Both the position numbers and the translations under genes were made by a program. A stretch of DNA of 64,000 bases from positions 1 to 64,000 of the forward strand of contig NZ_JADOEQ010000014.1 of assembly GCF_016745255.1 (NCBI RefSeq). Reading direction: 5' to 3'. This document shows, in pieces, positions 1 to 9,773 of the stretch. Each line of letters begins with the position of its first letter. Within the stretch, counting starts at the first letter, position 1. The notes beneath the pieces were generated by a model. It saw nothing but the letters and a program-made list of their open reading frames with translations. It did no database searches and had not been told where the DNA came from. Source of the DNA: Enterococcus sp. BWR-S5. GTDB taxonomy: Bacteria > Bacillota > Bacilli > Lactobacillales > Enterococcaceae.

Positions 1-144
1 GATTTGGTTTTTAGTCGATTTCATTTTATCAGTTAGTTGTTCCTTTTTTGTGTTTGAACACTCAAAAAAGTGTTAGTGAGTTTTCCTTTAGGAATTTCCA
101 CCAACACAAAATATTATAGACCCATTAATCTGAACACTAAGACT

Positions 145-191
145 AAGAACTATGGTATTATCCATCGGATGATAGTATAGTTCTTTTTTTT
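145..191 (+). terminator. Intrinsic terminator of an upstream gene
   Basis: A stem formed by AAGAACTAT and ATAGTTCTT is followed by a run of T. It probably ends a gene lying to the left of the window. Bases 1-144 show no gene I can support. Confidence 0.7.
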
Positions 192-589
192 ATGAAGGTG
201 TTATAAAGTTTTTGAGGAAGCGACTCTTGTGAAATCAATAGTCAGTGGAGAATCATCGGAAAAGAGCTTCTTACAAGCTTTGCTCAGAAGTTAATCAGTC
301 TGTTCAGCTTTTCCATTTTGAGGTGGATTTACTCATGGGAAAAATACTTTCTATGTTATAATGAAAAGTATCATAGAAAGAAAATTGTTATCTTTCTAAA
401 AATGATGAAAACAAGGGAAGTCTATTGAAAACGATGGTCTCTACCCTTTAGTCATCAGTTAGAAAGGTAATGAATAGAAGCTCATCGGTGTTAGCACCTA
501 TGTGAGCAAGTTGTGCTGTGGGAATAAGAAGAAATAGGATTTGACTGCGGTACAACAGGAGTAATGAATGTTAGAGGAGGAAGTATTAG
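192..589 (+). promoter_or_regulatory. Promoter and long leader of the 590-2132 operon
   Basis: No gene is visible here. An extended -10 (TG-T-TATAAT, TATAAT at 357-362) gives a plausible promoter without a good -35. The transcript would carry a leader of about 220 nt that can form small hairpins (for example GGTG-TTAG-CACC near 487-498). I do not recognise a riboswitch class in it. The leader ends in a strong GAGGAGG site just before 590. Confidence 0.45.
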
Positions 590-943
590 ATGAAAGCAAC
601 TGTTACTGAAATTGGAAAGCATGCTCTTGACGGTAAAGAGCCGATGATTATTCTTTTTGGCGAACGTGCAACGGATAGCCTGAGGGAATATTCAGTGATT
701 CAGAAATTTGAAGAATCTGGGGAATTGGATGTAAAGACCGGCGCTCAATTGAAAATTGATGATGCAGTGTATCAGGTCACACATGTTGGTTCTTTTGCTA
801 ATGCCAATTTGAACAGCATTTCTCATGTTACATTGGTATTCTCAGAGGTACCTGAGGAAGATGCTGTGGTTAATGGTATCTATCTATCACCGACGACTGT
901 TCCAACAGTCAAGGTAGGGTCTATTATTGAATATATAAGCTGA
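590..943 (+). CDS. PTS glucitol/sorbitol-type IIA domain protein
   Basis: This 117-residue protein matches the stand-alone IIA component of the glucitol/sorbitol PTS family (E. coli SrlB is 123 aa). The pattern GSFANANLNSISHVTLVF near residues 67-84 corresponds to the family's conserved block ending in a His-Val-Thr-Leu motif. IIA(Gut) normally accepts phosphate from HPr and passes it to IIB. No other sorbitol PTS or dehydrogenase gene lies nearby; it is followed 13 bp later by an AI-2E-family exporter gene in the same operon. This makes an orphan or regulatory role likelier than sorbitol uptake. A GAGGAGG site sits just upstream of the ATG. Family assignment is fairly sure, function is not. 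Confidence 0.75.
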   Translation: MKATVTEIGKHALDGKEPMIILFGERATDSLREYSVIQKFEESGELDVKTGAQLKIDDAVYQVTHVGSFANANLNSISHVTLVFSEVPEEDAVVNGIYLSPTTVPTVKVGSIIEYIS

Positions 944-956
944 GGAGAGTGATAGG

Positions 957-2132
957 ATGTCTCAAAAGCAACAGGAGAAAAAGGAAAGCCGGCTTTCGTG
1001 GTTCTGGCGTTGGTTTTTGAACAATCAAGTCGTGACCGCACTTTTAATTGTATTGCTGGTTTTATTGATACTTTTAATTTTTACGAAGGTATCACATCTG
1101 TTTACGCCTGTGTGGCAGTTTATTGGCGTTGTCGGTCTGCCGATTATCATGGCAGGGATTCTGTATTATTTATTGAATCCAATCGTTGATTATTTGGAAA
1201 AAAAGAAGGTACCGCGAGCATGGAGTATTATTGGTTTGTTTGTGGCAGTGATTGCTTTGATTGTCTGGGGAGTGGTTGTCATCGTTCCTGAGATTCGCAG
1301 TCAGATATTGAGCTTTGCCAATAATTTTCCTAGGTACATTGAGACAATTGACAGTAAAACACAGGAGATACTAAGCGATCCATTGTTTGGACAGCTGAGG
1401 GAACCACTAGAGGATATGGGAGAGAAGCTGACCAATTCGCTAGGTGAAATTATCAAGAATGTATCAACGTCGACTGTACAGGGGCTGGGAAGCTTTTTTG
1501 GTGCAGTAGCTTCCGTTGTAGTGGCGGTTTTTACAATGCCGTTTATCCTGTTCTACTTGTTAAAGGATGGGAAAAAGCTGGCGCCCTTTTATATTAAGTT
1601 CTTACCAAATAAAATGCGTCGTCCAACATTGACTGTCTTGTCTGAAATGAACGAGCAGGTTTCTTCTTATATCAGAGGACAGCTGACTGTTGCTTTCGCA
1701 GTTGCAGTTATGTTCATTATCGGTTTTTCAGTAATTGGGCTGGAATATTCGATTACTTTAGGGATTATTGCCGGCTTTTTGAACCTGATTCCATATTTGG
1801 GGTCGTTCTTAGCAATGATTCCGGCGGTCTTTCTTGGTATTGTTGGCGGACCGGTTCTTTTAATAAAAGTGCTGATTGTCTTTATTATCGAACAAACCAT
1901 TGAAGGCAGAGTTGTTTCGCCGTTAGTACTGGGGAGTCAGCTGGACGTTCATCCAGTCACGATTTTACTCGTGTTGCTGACCTCTGGAAAACTGTTTGGT
2001 GTTGCCGGAGTAATTCTGGGAATTCCAGTATATGCGGCTGCCAAAGTGGTCATCAAAAATGTATTCGAATGGTACAAAGAAGTTTCCACGCTCTATTACG
2101 AGGAAGAGGAACAAACAGATACGAAGACATAA
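957..2132 (+). CDS. AI-2E family transporter (TqsA/YdiK-like)
   Basis: This 391-residue membrane protein has the AI-2E exporter family layout: hydrophobic segments near residues 27-45, 53-75 and 88-110, an extracytoplasmic stretch at about 115-175, then several more helices ending in the conserved GIPVYAAAKVV region. Family members are proposed to export autoinducer-2 or other small solutes; the substrate cannot be read from sequence. It starts 13 bp after the IIA(Gut)-like gene with a GAGGAG site, and ends at a strong terminator, so the two genes form a bicistronic unit. An acidic, probably cytoplasmic tail (EEEEQTDTKT) closes the protein. Confidence 0.8.
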   Translation: MSQKQQEKKESRLSWFWRWFLNNQVVTALLIVLLVLLILLIFTKVSHLFTPVWQFIGVVGLPIIMAGILYYLLNPIVDYLEKKKVPRAWSIIGLFVAVIALIVWGVVVIVPEIRSQILSFANNFPRYIETIDSKTQEILSDPLFGQLREPLEDMGEKLTNSLGEIIKNVSTSTVQGLGSFFGAVASVVVAVFTMPFILFYLLKDGKKLAPFYIKFLPNKMRRPTLTVLSEMNEQVSSYIRGQLTVAFAVAVMFIIGFSVIGLEYSITLGIIAGFLNLIPYLGSFLAMIPAVFLGIVGGPVLLIKVLIVFIIEQTIEGRVVSPLVLGSQLDVHPVTILLVLLTSGKLFGVAGVILGIPVYAAAKVVIKNVFEWYKEVSTLYYEEEEQTDTKT

Positions 2133-2164
2133 AAAAGGAAGCGATGCAGATCGCTTCCTTTTTT
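2131..2164. terminator. Bidirectional terminator
   Basis: GGAAGCGAT and ATCGCTTCC pair, flanked by A6 on the left and T6 on the right. It serves both convergent genes, the exporter (+) and the azoreductase (-). Confidence 0.9.
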
Positions 2165-2170
2165 GTGTAA

Positions 2171-3154
<984 letters not shown>

Positions 3155-3736
3155 ATGACTGAAGAGGGCAAGGGTTATCCAATATTTATTATTATGGGGG
3201 CAAGCGGCTCAGGGAAGACGAAGATGACGGAGCAGGTTTTTCCGCGTGAAGAGAAGATTGTTTCCTTTACAACAAGAAAAAGGCGCCGGAATGAAAAGAA
3301 TGGTGTGGATTATTACTTTATCAATCGGAATGATTTTGAACAGCTTATTACGGACAATCAGTTGATTGAATATGATTTGTATGATGGCAATTATTATGGC
3401 GTTGGCCGAACAGAAATTAGTGAGAAGGCAAAGAAGCATAGTGTGTACAATGTGCTTACTTTGAAGGGATTTGAATCAATCAGCCAAGCATTTGGCAATC
3501 AAGTCATCCCAATTTTTTTAGATGTATCCAAAGAAAATATCCTTAAACGATTGAAAAAAAGAGATGAATCTGAAGAGTCGATACAAAAGCGCAGTGCGAT
3601 TTACGAAAAGGATATGGCGATTAAGCAACAGCTTCAAAAGTACCCTAACGTTCATATTATTAACGGCGATCAGTCGATTGAACAGATGGTGTCAGAGTTG
3701 AGGGAGATTGTCGAGCGCTATCAGCAAAAAACATAA
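3155..3736 (+). CDS. Guanylate kinase-like P-loop protein
   Basis: This 193-residue protein begins with a P-loop (GASGSGKT, residues 15-22) and carries the guanylate-kinase signature with SFTTRKRR and GVDYYFINRNDF (residues about 38-62), the GMP-binding region, plus the Tyr-rich YDGNYYGV motif. The catalytic family transfers phosphate from ATP to GMP. It diverges from a standard housekeeping Gmk (no SGAGKSTV P-loop) and sits alone rather than beside rpoZ, so I take it for a paralogue. The start has a strong AAGGAGGCG site. Substrate is inferred only from family. Confidence 0.75.
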   Translation: MTEEGKGYPIFIIMGASGSGKTKMTEQVFPREEKIVSFTTRKRRRNEKNGVDYYFINRNDFEQLITDNQLIEYDLYDGNYYGVGRTEISEKAKKHSVYNVLTLKGFESISQAFGNQVIPIFLDVSKENILKRLKKRDESEESIQKRSAIYEKDMAIKQQLQKYPNVHIINGDQSIEQMVSELREIVERYQQKT

Positions 3737-3934
3737 AAGGCGCTAGTCTGGAAAAAGGCATATTGTTTACTCACAGTGCAGTTTAGCAGCTGAGAAAATA
3801 CTTGCGGTTCACTGGTATGAAAAAACAGATTCTTGTGTTTTACAGTAAATAGTTTGATTGAGCCTATTTACTTTCATCTATAAATAGTCCAAAATTTGAA
3901 TATATAAGAAATAACAAGATGTGGGAGGCGTGTT

Positions 3935-4600
3935 ATGGAAGCCGTAATTTTTGATATGGATGGTGTGTTGGTAGATTCTGAATATACCTTTTTGGAGTCA
4001 AAGACAGCACTTTTAAAGGACGCAGGATTTGAAAAGGATATCAGCTATCAGTATCAGTTCATGGGAACAACATTTGAGTTTATGTGGAAAAAGATGAAGG
4101 AAGAGCTGGGATTGCCGTTAACGGTAGAGGACTACATTCGGGAGATGAATGAGCGAAGAGAAGAAATGATTGACCGAGATGGAATCAAAGAAATACCTCA
4201 TGTTAAAGAGGTGGTAAAAGGGTTGTCTGAGGCCGGATTTAAGCTGGCAGTTGCTTCTTCTTCTCCAAAGGCAGAAATTGAGCGCGCGATGAAAGAGTTG
4301 GAGCTTGATTCCTTTTTTGATTTCCTTGTCAGTGGAGAAGAGGTTGCTCATTCCAAGCCGGCACCGGATGTTTTTCTGAAGGCTGCCGAGCTTTTAGCTG
4401 TGTCGCCAAAAGATTGTATTGTATTTGAAGATACGAAAAACGGCAGTCGCGCAGCAAAGGCTGCAGGCATGTATTGTATTGGCTTTGAAAATCCGGAATA
4501 TCCGGCGCAGGATTTGACGGCTGCCAATGAGATTATTCGAGACTTTCATGAGGTCGATGTAACGCGCCTCAAAAAACTTCCTTCAATATCCGAAGGGTAG
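3935..4600 (+). CDS. HAD-superfamily sugar-phosphatase/beta-phosphoglucomutase-like protein
   Basis: This 221-residue HAD subfamily IA hydrolase shows all four motifs: DMDGVLVDSE (D7 nucleophile, D9 acid/base), ASSSP (motif II Ser), SKPAPDVF (motif III Lys) and FEDTKNGSRAAKAAGM (motif IV acidic pair). The cap domain inserted after motif I marks the PgmB/GPP group. Members dephosphorylate or isomerise hexose phosphates and similar small phosphates in the cytosol. The gene is monocistronic with a GGGAGGCG ribosome site. Nothing in the context fixes its substrate. Confidence 0.85.
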   Translation: MEAVIFDMDGVLVDSEYTFLESKTALLKDAGFEKDISYQYQFMGTTFEFMWKKMKEELGLPLTVEDYIREMNERREEMIDRDGIKEIPHVKEVVKGLSEAGFKLAVASSSPKAEIERAMKELELDSFFDFLVSGEEVAHSKPAPDVFLKAAELLAVSPKDCIVFEDTKNGSRAAKAAGMYCIGFENPEYPAQDLTAANEIIRDFHEVDVTRLKKLPSISEG

Positions 4601-4693
4601 CAGGCTGGGTCTAAACAAGAGGCTTAGGTAATTAGTTGAAAGACATGTCTGCTTGAGTGAATAAATCCGATATATGGGAATGATTAGTAGAGG

Positions 4694-4736
4694 ACAAAGC
4701 AATTTTCAATTTGAGAGTTGCCTTGTCTTTTTTATG
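4694..4736 (+). terminator. Intrinsic terminator
   Basis: The arms GACAAAGCAA and TTGCCTTGTC form a stem followed by T6. It lies about 95 bp after the HAD gene. The rest of 4601-4901 has no gene; it should hold the promoter of the VOC gene. Confidence 0.7.
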
Positions 4737-4901
4737 TAAAAATACTGTAACAGCCGAGACCAAGTCATGCAGCTGTTTCTTTGCTAAAAGAGGCAATTGG
4801 TCTAGCTAAAGAAAAGCACTGTTATTCAAACTATATTAGTTGCTGATTTTGGTACAAATGATACAATAGAGTAGAATATCAGAGCGAAAGGGGGAAGATT
4901 T

Positions 4902-5696
4902 ATGTTGGATTTTCAATTAACAGACAACGCCTCTTTGAAGACGATTGCATTTAGAATCAAGGATAATTATAAAATGGTTGATTTTTATAAAAATATTGTT
5001 GGTCTAACTCTGAAAAGTGAAGAGAACGGGTTGTCGATTTTCAGTTCAGGTAAGAATAAAAATCAAGTGTTAATCTTAGAAGAAGGAGAGACATTTGATC
5101 ATTCTACTGTTCATTTTTCAGTCTGTTTATCTTCAGAAGAGGAATGGTTGGGGATAGTTAATCGGTTTTCTGAGCATAGCTATCCTATCAAGAAAAAGGA
5201 AATTGACGGGGATAAACAAGAGCTTGTTATCGTTGATCCGGAAATGAATGAGATTGAGTTCTATTATCAAAGGGGACAGCAGGAAGACGAGCAAAAAGAG
5301 GACACAATCATCAAGGCGGAAGAAGTTGACGGCCTTGAGGAGGAAGAACCAGAGGCTGGAACGGTCGTACAAATCAGTCTGAATACAATGGATATTCAAT
5401 CAAGCAAAGAATTCTATGAGCAGGTGTTAGGATTAACCAGTATTGATGAGACGACTTTAAGCTTGGGAAGCGAGAATGTTGTTTTTCAATTATTGGAGAA
5501 GGCGCATCTAGGGAGCAGAGCGGACCTTGGGTGGAATTTTTTTGTTGTCGATTTAGATGGAAAAGAAGAAATTGAAAAACTGATGTATCATTTGGAACAA
5601 AAGAAACAGGACTTTTTTATTGATAATAAGCGATCTATTTTGACTGTTTTTGATATCAATGGTATCGAATGGTGGTTTACAAAAAACAGAGTTTGA
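4902..5696 (+). CDS. Two-domain VOC (glyoxalase/dioxygenase-fold) protein
   Basis: This 264-residue protein has two vicinal-oxygen-chelate modules (about residues 8-125 and 152-260), joined by an acidic linker rich in Glu. The layout resembles CatE-type ring-cleaving dioxygenases. The residues that normally supply metal look altered: IAFRI stands where an N-terminal His is usual, and VVQIS and GWNFF in the second module also lack His, whereas the C-terminal Glu of each module (IEFYY, IEWWF) remains. It may bind ligand rather than catalyse ring cleavage. Ribosome site GGGGGAAG. The next gene starts 11 bp downstream, so the two are co-transcribed. Confidence 0.7.
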   Translation: MLDFQLTDNASLKTIAFRIKDNYKMVDFYKNIVGLTLKSEENGLSIFSSGKNKNQVLILEEGETFDHSTVHFSVCLSSEEEWLGIVNRFSEHSYPIKKKEIDGDKQELVIVDPEMNEIEFYYQRGQQEDEQKEDTIIKAEEVDGLEEEEPEAGTVVQISLNTMDIQSSKEFYEQVLGLTSIDETTLSLGSENVVFQLLEKAHLGSRADLGWNFFVVDLDGKEEIEKLMYHLEQKKQDFFIDNKRSILTVFDINGIEWWFTKNRV

Positions 5697-5707
5697 GGAC
5701 GAACGAG

Positions 5708-6733
5708 ATGTATGAACAAACAAAAGAGCTGATTGATGCGTATTTAAAAGAGGGTGTTTTTCCCGGAGCTTCATTTGCCTTTATCAAGGGAGCAAAGCAG
5801 GAGGTTCATACGAAAGGATTGGCACAGATTATTCCAAAACCTGAGCGGTTAACAGAATCGCTCAGGTTTGATGTGGCTTCATTGACTAAGGTTATCTGTA
5901 CAACAACGGTCGTGCTTCAGCTTATGGAGGAAAAAAGGATTTCTCTTGATAAACCGCTTAAGGATTATTATCCGTCATTTCAGGATTCAAGGATTACGAT
6001 TCGTCATTTATTGACTCATACAGGAGATATTACTACGTATATTGAGAATCGAGATGCTTTGTCTCAAGAGGAACTGATCCGTGCGTATCATCAGGTAACA
6101 GCCGGTGATAAGCTGGGGCTTGAATCGAAATATACAGACACTGGAACAATTCTGTTGGGGCTGATGCTGGAGGAGCTTCTGCAAAAACCAGCGATTGAAA
6201 TCTTTGAGGAGCGGGTGCTTATTCCCCTTGAAATGACAAATAGTTGTTTTCTACCGGATAAGCCGGCTCTAACGGTTCCTACAGAGCTGCATAAGCAAAG
6301 AGGATTAATCAGAGGTCAGACCCATGATCCTAAAGCGTATGTTTTAGCTGAGCATGCGGGCAATGCCGGTTTGTTTACAAACTTGACAGATTTGGTGAAA
6401 TTTGTCACTATGTACTTGAATAAAGGTATCTATAAAGGGAAACCCTTTCTTCAGGAAATGACAGTGCTTTCCTTATTGGAAGACCATTCCTTTGCGAGAA
6501 ATCATCCTCGGTCCCTTGGTTGGGATTTGAAAAGGGGCGTAGATGGAGCAGTATACTTGTTTCATACAGGCTATACCGGAACGTTTATCCTGATGGATAT
6601 TTTATCACAAGAAGCATTTATATTTTTATCCAACAGGGTTCATCCTGTAGATAAGCGGGCAGCGTATATTGAAAAGAGAGATCAGCTCATTCAGCTTTAT
6701 CTTGAGGAAAAAGCGAAAGCTGCCAAAGTATAA
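5708..6733 (+). CDS. Beta-lactamase-family serine hydrolase (AmiE-like)
   Basis: I choose the ATG at 5708 because GAGGACG precedes it; an upstream in-frame start would overlap the VOC gene. The 341-residue protein carries the class C beta-lactamase/penicillin-binding-fold SxxK motif as S58-L-T-K61, a YTD motif (counterpart of YxN) near residue 141, and HTGYTGT near the C-terminus. No signal peptide is visible, so it acts in the cytosol. B. subtilis AmiE (YbbE), a cytosolic N-acetylmuramyl-L-alanine amidase, belongs to this family. It is clearly paralogous to the protein at 26312-27292, which sits in a MurQ operon, supporting a muropeptide-recycling role by inference. Confidence 0.75.
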   Translation: MYEQTKELIDAYLKEGVFPGASFAFIKGAKQEVHTKGLAQIIPKPERLTESLRFDVASLTKVICTTTVVLQLMEEKRISLDKPLKDYYPSFQDSRITIRHLLTHTGDITTYIENRDALSQEELIRAYHQVTAGDKLGLESKYTDTGTILLGLMLEELLQKPAIEIFEERVLIPLEMTNSCFLPDKPALTVPTELHKQRGLIRGQTHDPKAYVLAEHAGNAGLFTNLTDLVKFVTMYLNKGIYKGKPFLQEMTVLSLLEDHSFARNHPRSLGWDLKRGVDGAVYLFHTGYTGTFILMDILSQEAFIFLSNRVHPVDKRAAYIEKRDQLIQLYLEEKAKAAKV

Positions 6734-6784
6734 AAACTGATCAAACGAAAACGAATACAAGTTTCGGGAGGAGTAAAAATCACT

Positions 6785-7759
6785 ATGAATCAACCGCTGT
6801 TTTTAAAACCTGTTTTTCAAGAAAAAATTTGGGGAGGCAATCGTCTGCATACCGTTTTTGGTTTCGAGCTTCCTAGTGACAAAATCGGGGAAGATTGGGC
6901 AATCAGTGCACATCCCCACGGCGTAGGAACAGTCATCAATGGAGAGTTTGCAGGTAAGAAGCTAGATGAGCTTTGGAGCGAACACCGTGAGCTGTTTGGC
7001 AATGCCCCCGGCGATGTCTTTCCGCTGTTGATTAAAATTCTTGATGCAGAAGATGATTTATCTGTTCAGGTTCATCCGGATGATACCTATGGGTTGAAGC
7101 ATGAGGGGGAGCTTGGAAAAACAGAATGCTGGTATATCATTGATGCAGAACCAGGTGCTTCTATCATTTATGGTCATCATGCAAAGACTCGTGAAGAGTT
7201 GGCAGAAATGATCCACGATGAAAAATGGGAGGATTTACTGACAAAAGTGCCTGTTAAAAAAGGTGACTTCTTCTATGTACCGAGTGGAACAATCCATGCC
7301 ATTGGAAAAGGCATTATGATTTTGGAAACACAACAAAGCAGTGATACAACTTATAGAGTGTACGATTATGATCGGACTGATGATAGCGGAAATCCAAGAG
7401 AGCTGCATCTACAGCAATCAATTGATGTGACAACAGTACCTGCGAAAGCACCGGTCTTACAGATTCAACAACAGAATCAAGATCAGTCGGCTGTCGTGAC
7501 GTATCTGAAAACAGAATTTTTCAATGTTTATGAGTGGTTGGTCAAAGGAACATTGAAGCTCAAAAAGGGAGCACCATATACGTTGGCTACAGTTATTGAA
7601 GGCGCAGGAAGTCTGATTATCGAGAAGGAAAATCCTGCTCAGAATGACAGCTACGAGTTGAAAATGGGTGATAGCTTTATTCTTCCTTCTGATATTGAAA
7701 AATGGCGTATTGAAGGCGACCTGAAAATCATTGCCTCAGAGCCGGGAGAAAAAGCTTAG
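6785..7759 (+). CDS. manA: Mannose-6-phosphate isomerase, class I
   Basis: This 324-residue cupin enzyme interconverts mannose-6-P and fructose-6-P. The start is typical (FLKPVFQEKIWGGNRL), and the zinc-ligand region QVHPDD (near residue 97) and PSGTIHAIGKGI (near 173) are present. Length matches the short Firmicute ManA group (about 315-325 aa). A GGGAGGAG site precedes the ATG. The gap from the hydrolase gene is 51 bp, so it may be read in the same transcript, which ends at the strong terminator at 7769-7822. Confidence 0.92.
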   Translation: MNQPLFLKPVFQEKIWGGNRLHTVFGFELPSDKIGEDWAISAHPHGVGTVINGEFAGKKLDELWSEHRELFGNAPGDVFPLLIKILDAEDDLSVQVHPDDTYGLKHEGELGKTECWYIIDAEPGASIIYGHHAKTREELAEMIHDEKWEDLLTKVPVKKGDFFYVPSGTIHAIGKGIMILETQQSSDTTYRVYDYDRTDDSGNPRELHLQQSIDVTTVPAKAPVLQIQQQNQDQSAVVTYLKTEFFNVYEWLVKGTLKLKKGAPYTLATVIEGAGSLIIEKENPAQNDSYELKMGDSFILPSDIEKWRIEGDLKIIASEPGEKA

Positions 7760-7768
7760 TAAAGAGAA

Positions 7769-7822
7769 CAGAAGAAGACCTGCTGTAAATCTAGGATATT
7801 AGATTTGCGGCAGGTCTTCTAT
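7769..7822. terminator. Long bidirectional terminator
   Basis: AGAAGACCTGC...AAATCT pairs with AGATTTGCGGCAGGTCTTCT across a short loop, with U-rich flanks. It separates the convergent manA (+) and the hypothetical gene (-). Confidence 0.9.
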
Positions 7823-7823
7823 T

Positions 7824-8471
7824 TTATTGTGCGGGAAGTGAACTCCAAGCCACGGCGATTTCCATGACATCATTTTCGTTTGGAGAATCATTGTCCTCTT
7901 CATCCGCTTCATTCATCGCATTGAAATCTCCATAATCAATAGATAGATTGTCTTCCTCTTCTGTTGGTATGCCCATATCAATGGTTACTCCATAGCCCTC
8001 AATGAATTCAAACGCGCGAGTCACTTCTCCTGTTTCGCATTTAACCCAAGCGTAGCAATCGGACACCCGATGATTCACAAAAAAGCAGACAGAACCAAAG
8101 GCTTTGCTAAGTTCTTTTAATACAGCAATATTTTTTTCATCAACACAATTACTTTTTATTAGAAGTGCCCAATAGGAACTGCTATCTTCGGCTTCATCAT
8201 TTATAGCAGTAACTTTAGAAAAATCAGTGACAGAATCGATTACATCATGAACAAAGACCCAGCCGTTATAGCTTTCATTGACTTGGAAATTATCGAATCC
8301 CAAAGCTTTGACAGCTTCTGCTACTTCCAGTGCTGATTCTGAATGAACAGCAATCCAGACGGATTTGTAGCCAAAGGGAGTAGGTTGTGTGATGGTATAT
8401 GACGGTTGAGAGACTTTCGCTTCATTCTCGTGTTTATTTGCCTTTTTTTCTTGCTTGAACCATCCAAACAT
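7824..8471 (-). CDS. Hypothetical protein with FF-x-x-HRV motif
   Basis: This 215-residue soluble protein has no signal peptide or membrane segment. After a charged N-terminus, residues about 38-170 carry a pattern I recognise from uncharacterised proteins: a WIAVHS strand, GWVFV, then FGSVCFFVNHRVSDCYAWVK followed by GEVTRAFEFIEGYG and GIPTEEE. The C-terminal MEIAVAWSSLP also recurs in that group. No function is known to me. The C-terminal part is very acidic. It reads left and shares a terminator with manA; a weak ribosome site (GAGGATG) precedes the start. Confidence 0.6.
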   Translation of the reverse strand: MFGWFKQEKKANKHENEAKVSQPSYTITQPTPFGYKSVWIAVHSESALEVAEAVKALGFDNFQVNESYNGWVFVHDVIDSVTDFSKVTAINDEAEDSSSYWALLIKSNCVDEKNIAVLKELSKAFGSVCFFVNHRVSDCYAWVKCETGEVTRAFEFIEGYGVTIDMGIPTEEEDNLSIDYGDFNAMNEADEEDNDSPNENDVMEIAVAWSSLPAQ

Positions 8472-8614
8472 TTATATACATCCTCATTTCGTAAAGTAAT
8501 AAATTTTTTTTTGTTTTAATGGTAGCAATCTGAACCAAAGCTGTCAATGAAAGGCGGAGCAAGAGAGTTGCAATATAGAGGGTGTAAATAAGAGGAAATC
8601 GGTAAACAATAGAT

Positions 8615-8653
8615 AAAGCCACATGAAGATGATGGACATCTTCGTGTGGCTTT
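8615..8653. terminator. Terminator-like hairpin downstream of the repeat array
   Basis: AAAGCCACATGAAGATG pairs with CATCTTCGTGTGGCTTT. On the minus strand it is placed to end the murT-gatD transcript after it has passed through the hairpin array at 8685-9104. Confidence 0.65.
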
Positions 8654-8684
8654 CCTAATTGCTATGAAGTATGACGAGAAACGA

Positions 8685-9104
8685 GTGGATGCTGGGTAGT
8701 ACCTATCAGGTTACTTAAAGCCTGACCAAGCTCATTCCGCTTTTACTTTTATCCAGCTGCACGAGTCAGCTCAATCGACGATAAGATGAACTGTCTTCAG
8801 TGATAAAGGACATCACTGAGCCAGCTCTCTATATCGCTCATGAGCTCCCGACTCGCTCCGCTTTTACTATTATCTAGCTACACAGCCTAACTTCCTCGGT
8901 AATAAGATAACTTGTCGTCAATGACAAAGGGCGGTCATTGAGCCAAGTTCCTATGTTACTCAGAAGTTCCCAAGGCTGTTTCGCTTTTATTCTTATCCAG
9001 CTGCACGAGTCAGCTCAATCGGCGATAAGATGAACTGTCTTCAGTGATAAAGGACATCGCTGAGCCAGTTCTCTATATCGCTCATGAGCTCCCGACTCGC
9101 TCCG
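8685..9104. repeat. Array of about 122-bp hairpin repeats (three full, one partial)
   Basis: Full copies start near 8741, 8862 and 8985, each with a TTTTAYT-TTATCYAGCT-like leader and then a large imperfect hairpin (8761-8858, 8881-8984, 9005-9102). A truncated copy precedes them (about 8685-8740). Copies 1 and 3 are nearly identical (outer arms CGAGTCAGCTCA and TGAGCTCCCGACTCG). Copy 2 differs strongly but keeps pairing: ACAGCCTAACTT with AAGTTCCCAAGGCTGT, and inner CAATGAC with GTCATTG in place of AGTGAT with ATCACT. The array lies in the 3' untranslated region of the leftward murT-gatD operon. Confidence 0.8.
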
Positions 9105-9107
9105 CTT

Positions 9108-9773
9108 TTATTCTTTCCCATATTTTCTTTCCATGGCGGTGTTGATTAGGCGCATGCCGAGGTTTTCGTTTCTGGATAGGATGGGTCCGTGGAAGTAGGA
9201 GCCGAAAACATTTTTATAGATAACGCCTTCTGAGCCGTCTTCCGCATTATTGCCTTTTCCTTCGACAACATTTCCCAGTGGACGTTCGCCTTCACCAAGG
9301 AAGGTGCGTCCGTTATGGTTTTCAAAGCCATAATAGGTTTCGTCAAATTCTTCGTTATGAATAACAATATCGCCAATGTAACGGTTATTTTCTTGACTGA
9401 GTGTGTAATGGTCCATTGCACTGATGCCTTTGATTTTTTGACCATCTGCACCAATATAGTAATGACCAAGCAATTGATACCCACCACAGATTGCTAAAAT
9501 GACCCCATCGTCTTCAATATAGCGAGTAAGAGCTTCTTTTTTTGATTGGATATCCTGAGAGACAATCAGCTGTTCAAAATCCTGACCGCCGCCGAAGAAC
9601 ACCAAATCATACTTGTCGGGATCAAAAGGTTCATAGATACTCACGATTTCTGAATGGAAGGCAATGCCATTTTTTTCTGCTAAATATTTCAGCATCAGCA
9701 TGTTGCCGTTATCTCCATAAGTATTCAATAGATTCCCATAAAGGTGACAAACTCGTAATTCTTTAGACACCAT
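9108..9773 (-). CDS. gatD: Lipid II isoglutaminyl synthase, glutamine amidotransferase subunit
   Basis: This 221-residue CobB/CobQ-like class I glutaminase is the GatD subunit. It releases ammonia for MurT, which amidates the D-Glu of the lipid II stem peptide at the inner membrane face. The nucleophile is C96 in [10 protein letters not shown], and the catalytic His lies in [11 protein letters not shown] near the C-terminus. [10 protein letters not shown] forms the oxyanion-side loop. The start overlaps the end of murT by 11 bp, so the pair is translationally coupled. The amidated stem peptide is needed for cross-linking in many Gram-positive cocci. Confidence 0.92.
   Translation of the reverse strand: MVSKELRVCHLYGNLLNTYGDNGNMLMLKYLAEKNGIAFHSEIVSIYEPFDPDKYDLVFFGGGQDFEQLIVSQDIQSKKEALTRYIEDDGVILAICGGYQLLGHYYIGADGQKIKGISAMDHYTLSQENNRYIGDIVIHNEEFDETYYGFENHNGRTFLGEGERPLGNVVEGKGNNAEDGSEGVIYKNVFGSYFHGPILSRNENLGMRLINTAMERKYGKE

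Noticed and set aside
1667-1900. Antisense open frames within exporter, prmC, murT, glyA and other genes
   Set aside because: They lie fully opposite or inside well-supported genes with intact family motifs and have no ribosome sites.
8685-9104. CRISPR-like periodic array
   Set aside because: The repeat unit itself spans nearly the whole period (about 122 bp) and folds into a hairpin; there are no short identical repeats with unique spacers and no cas genes. No CRISPR array was seen elsewhere in the window.
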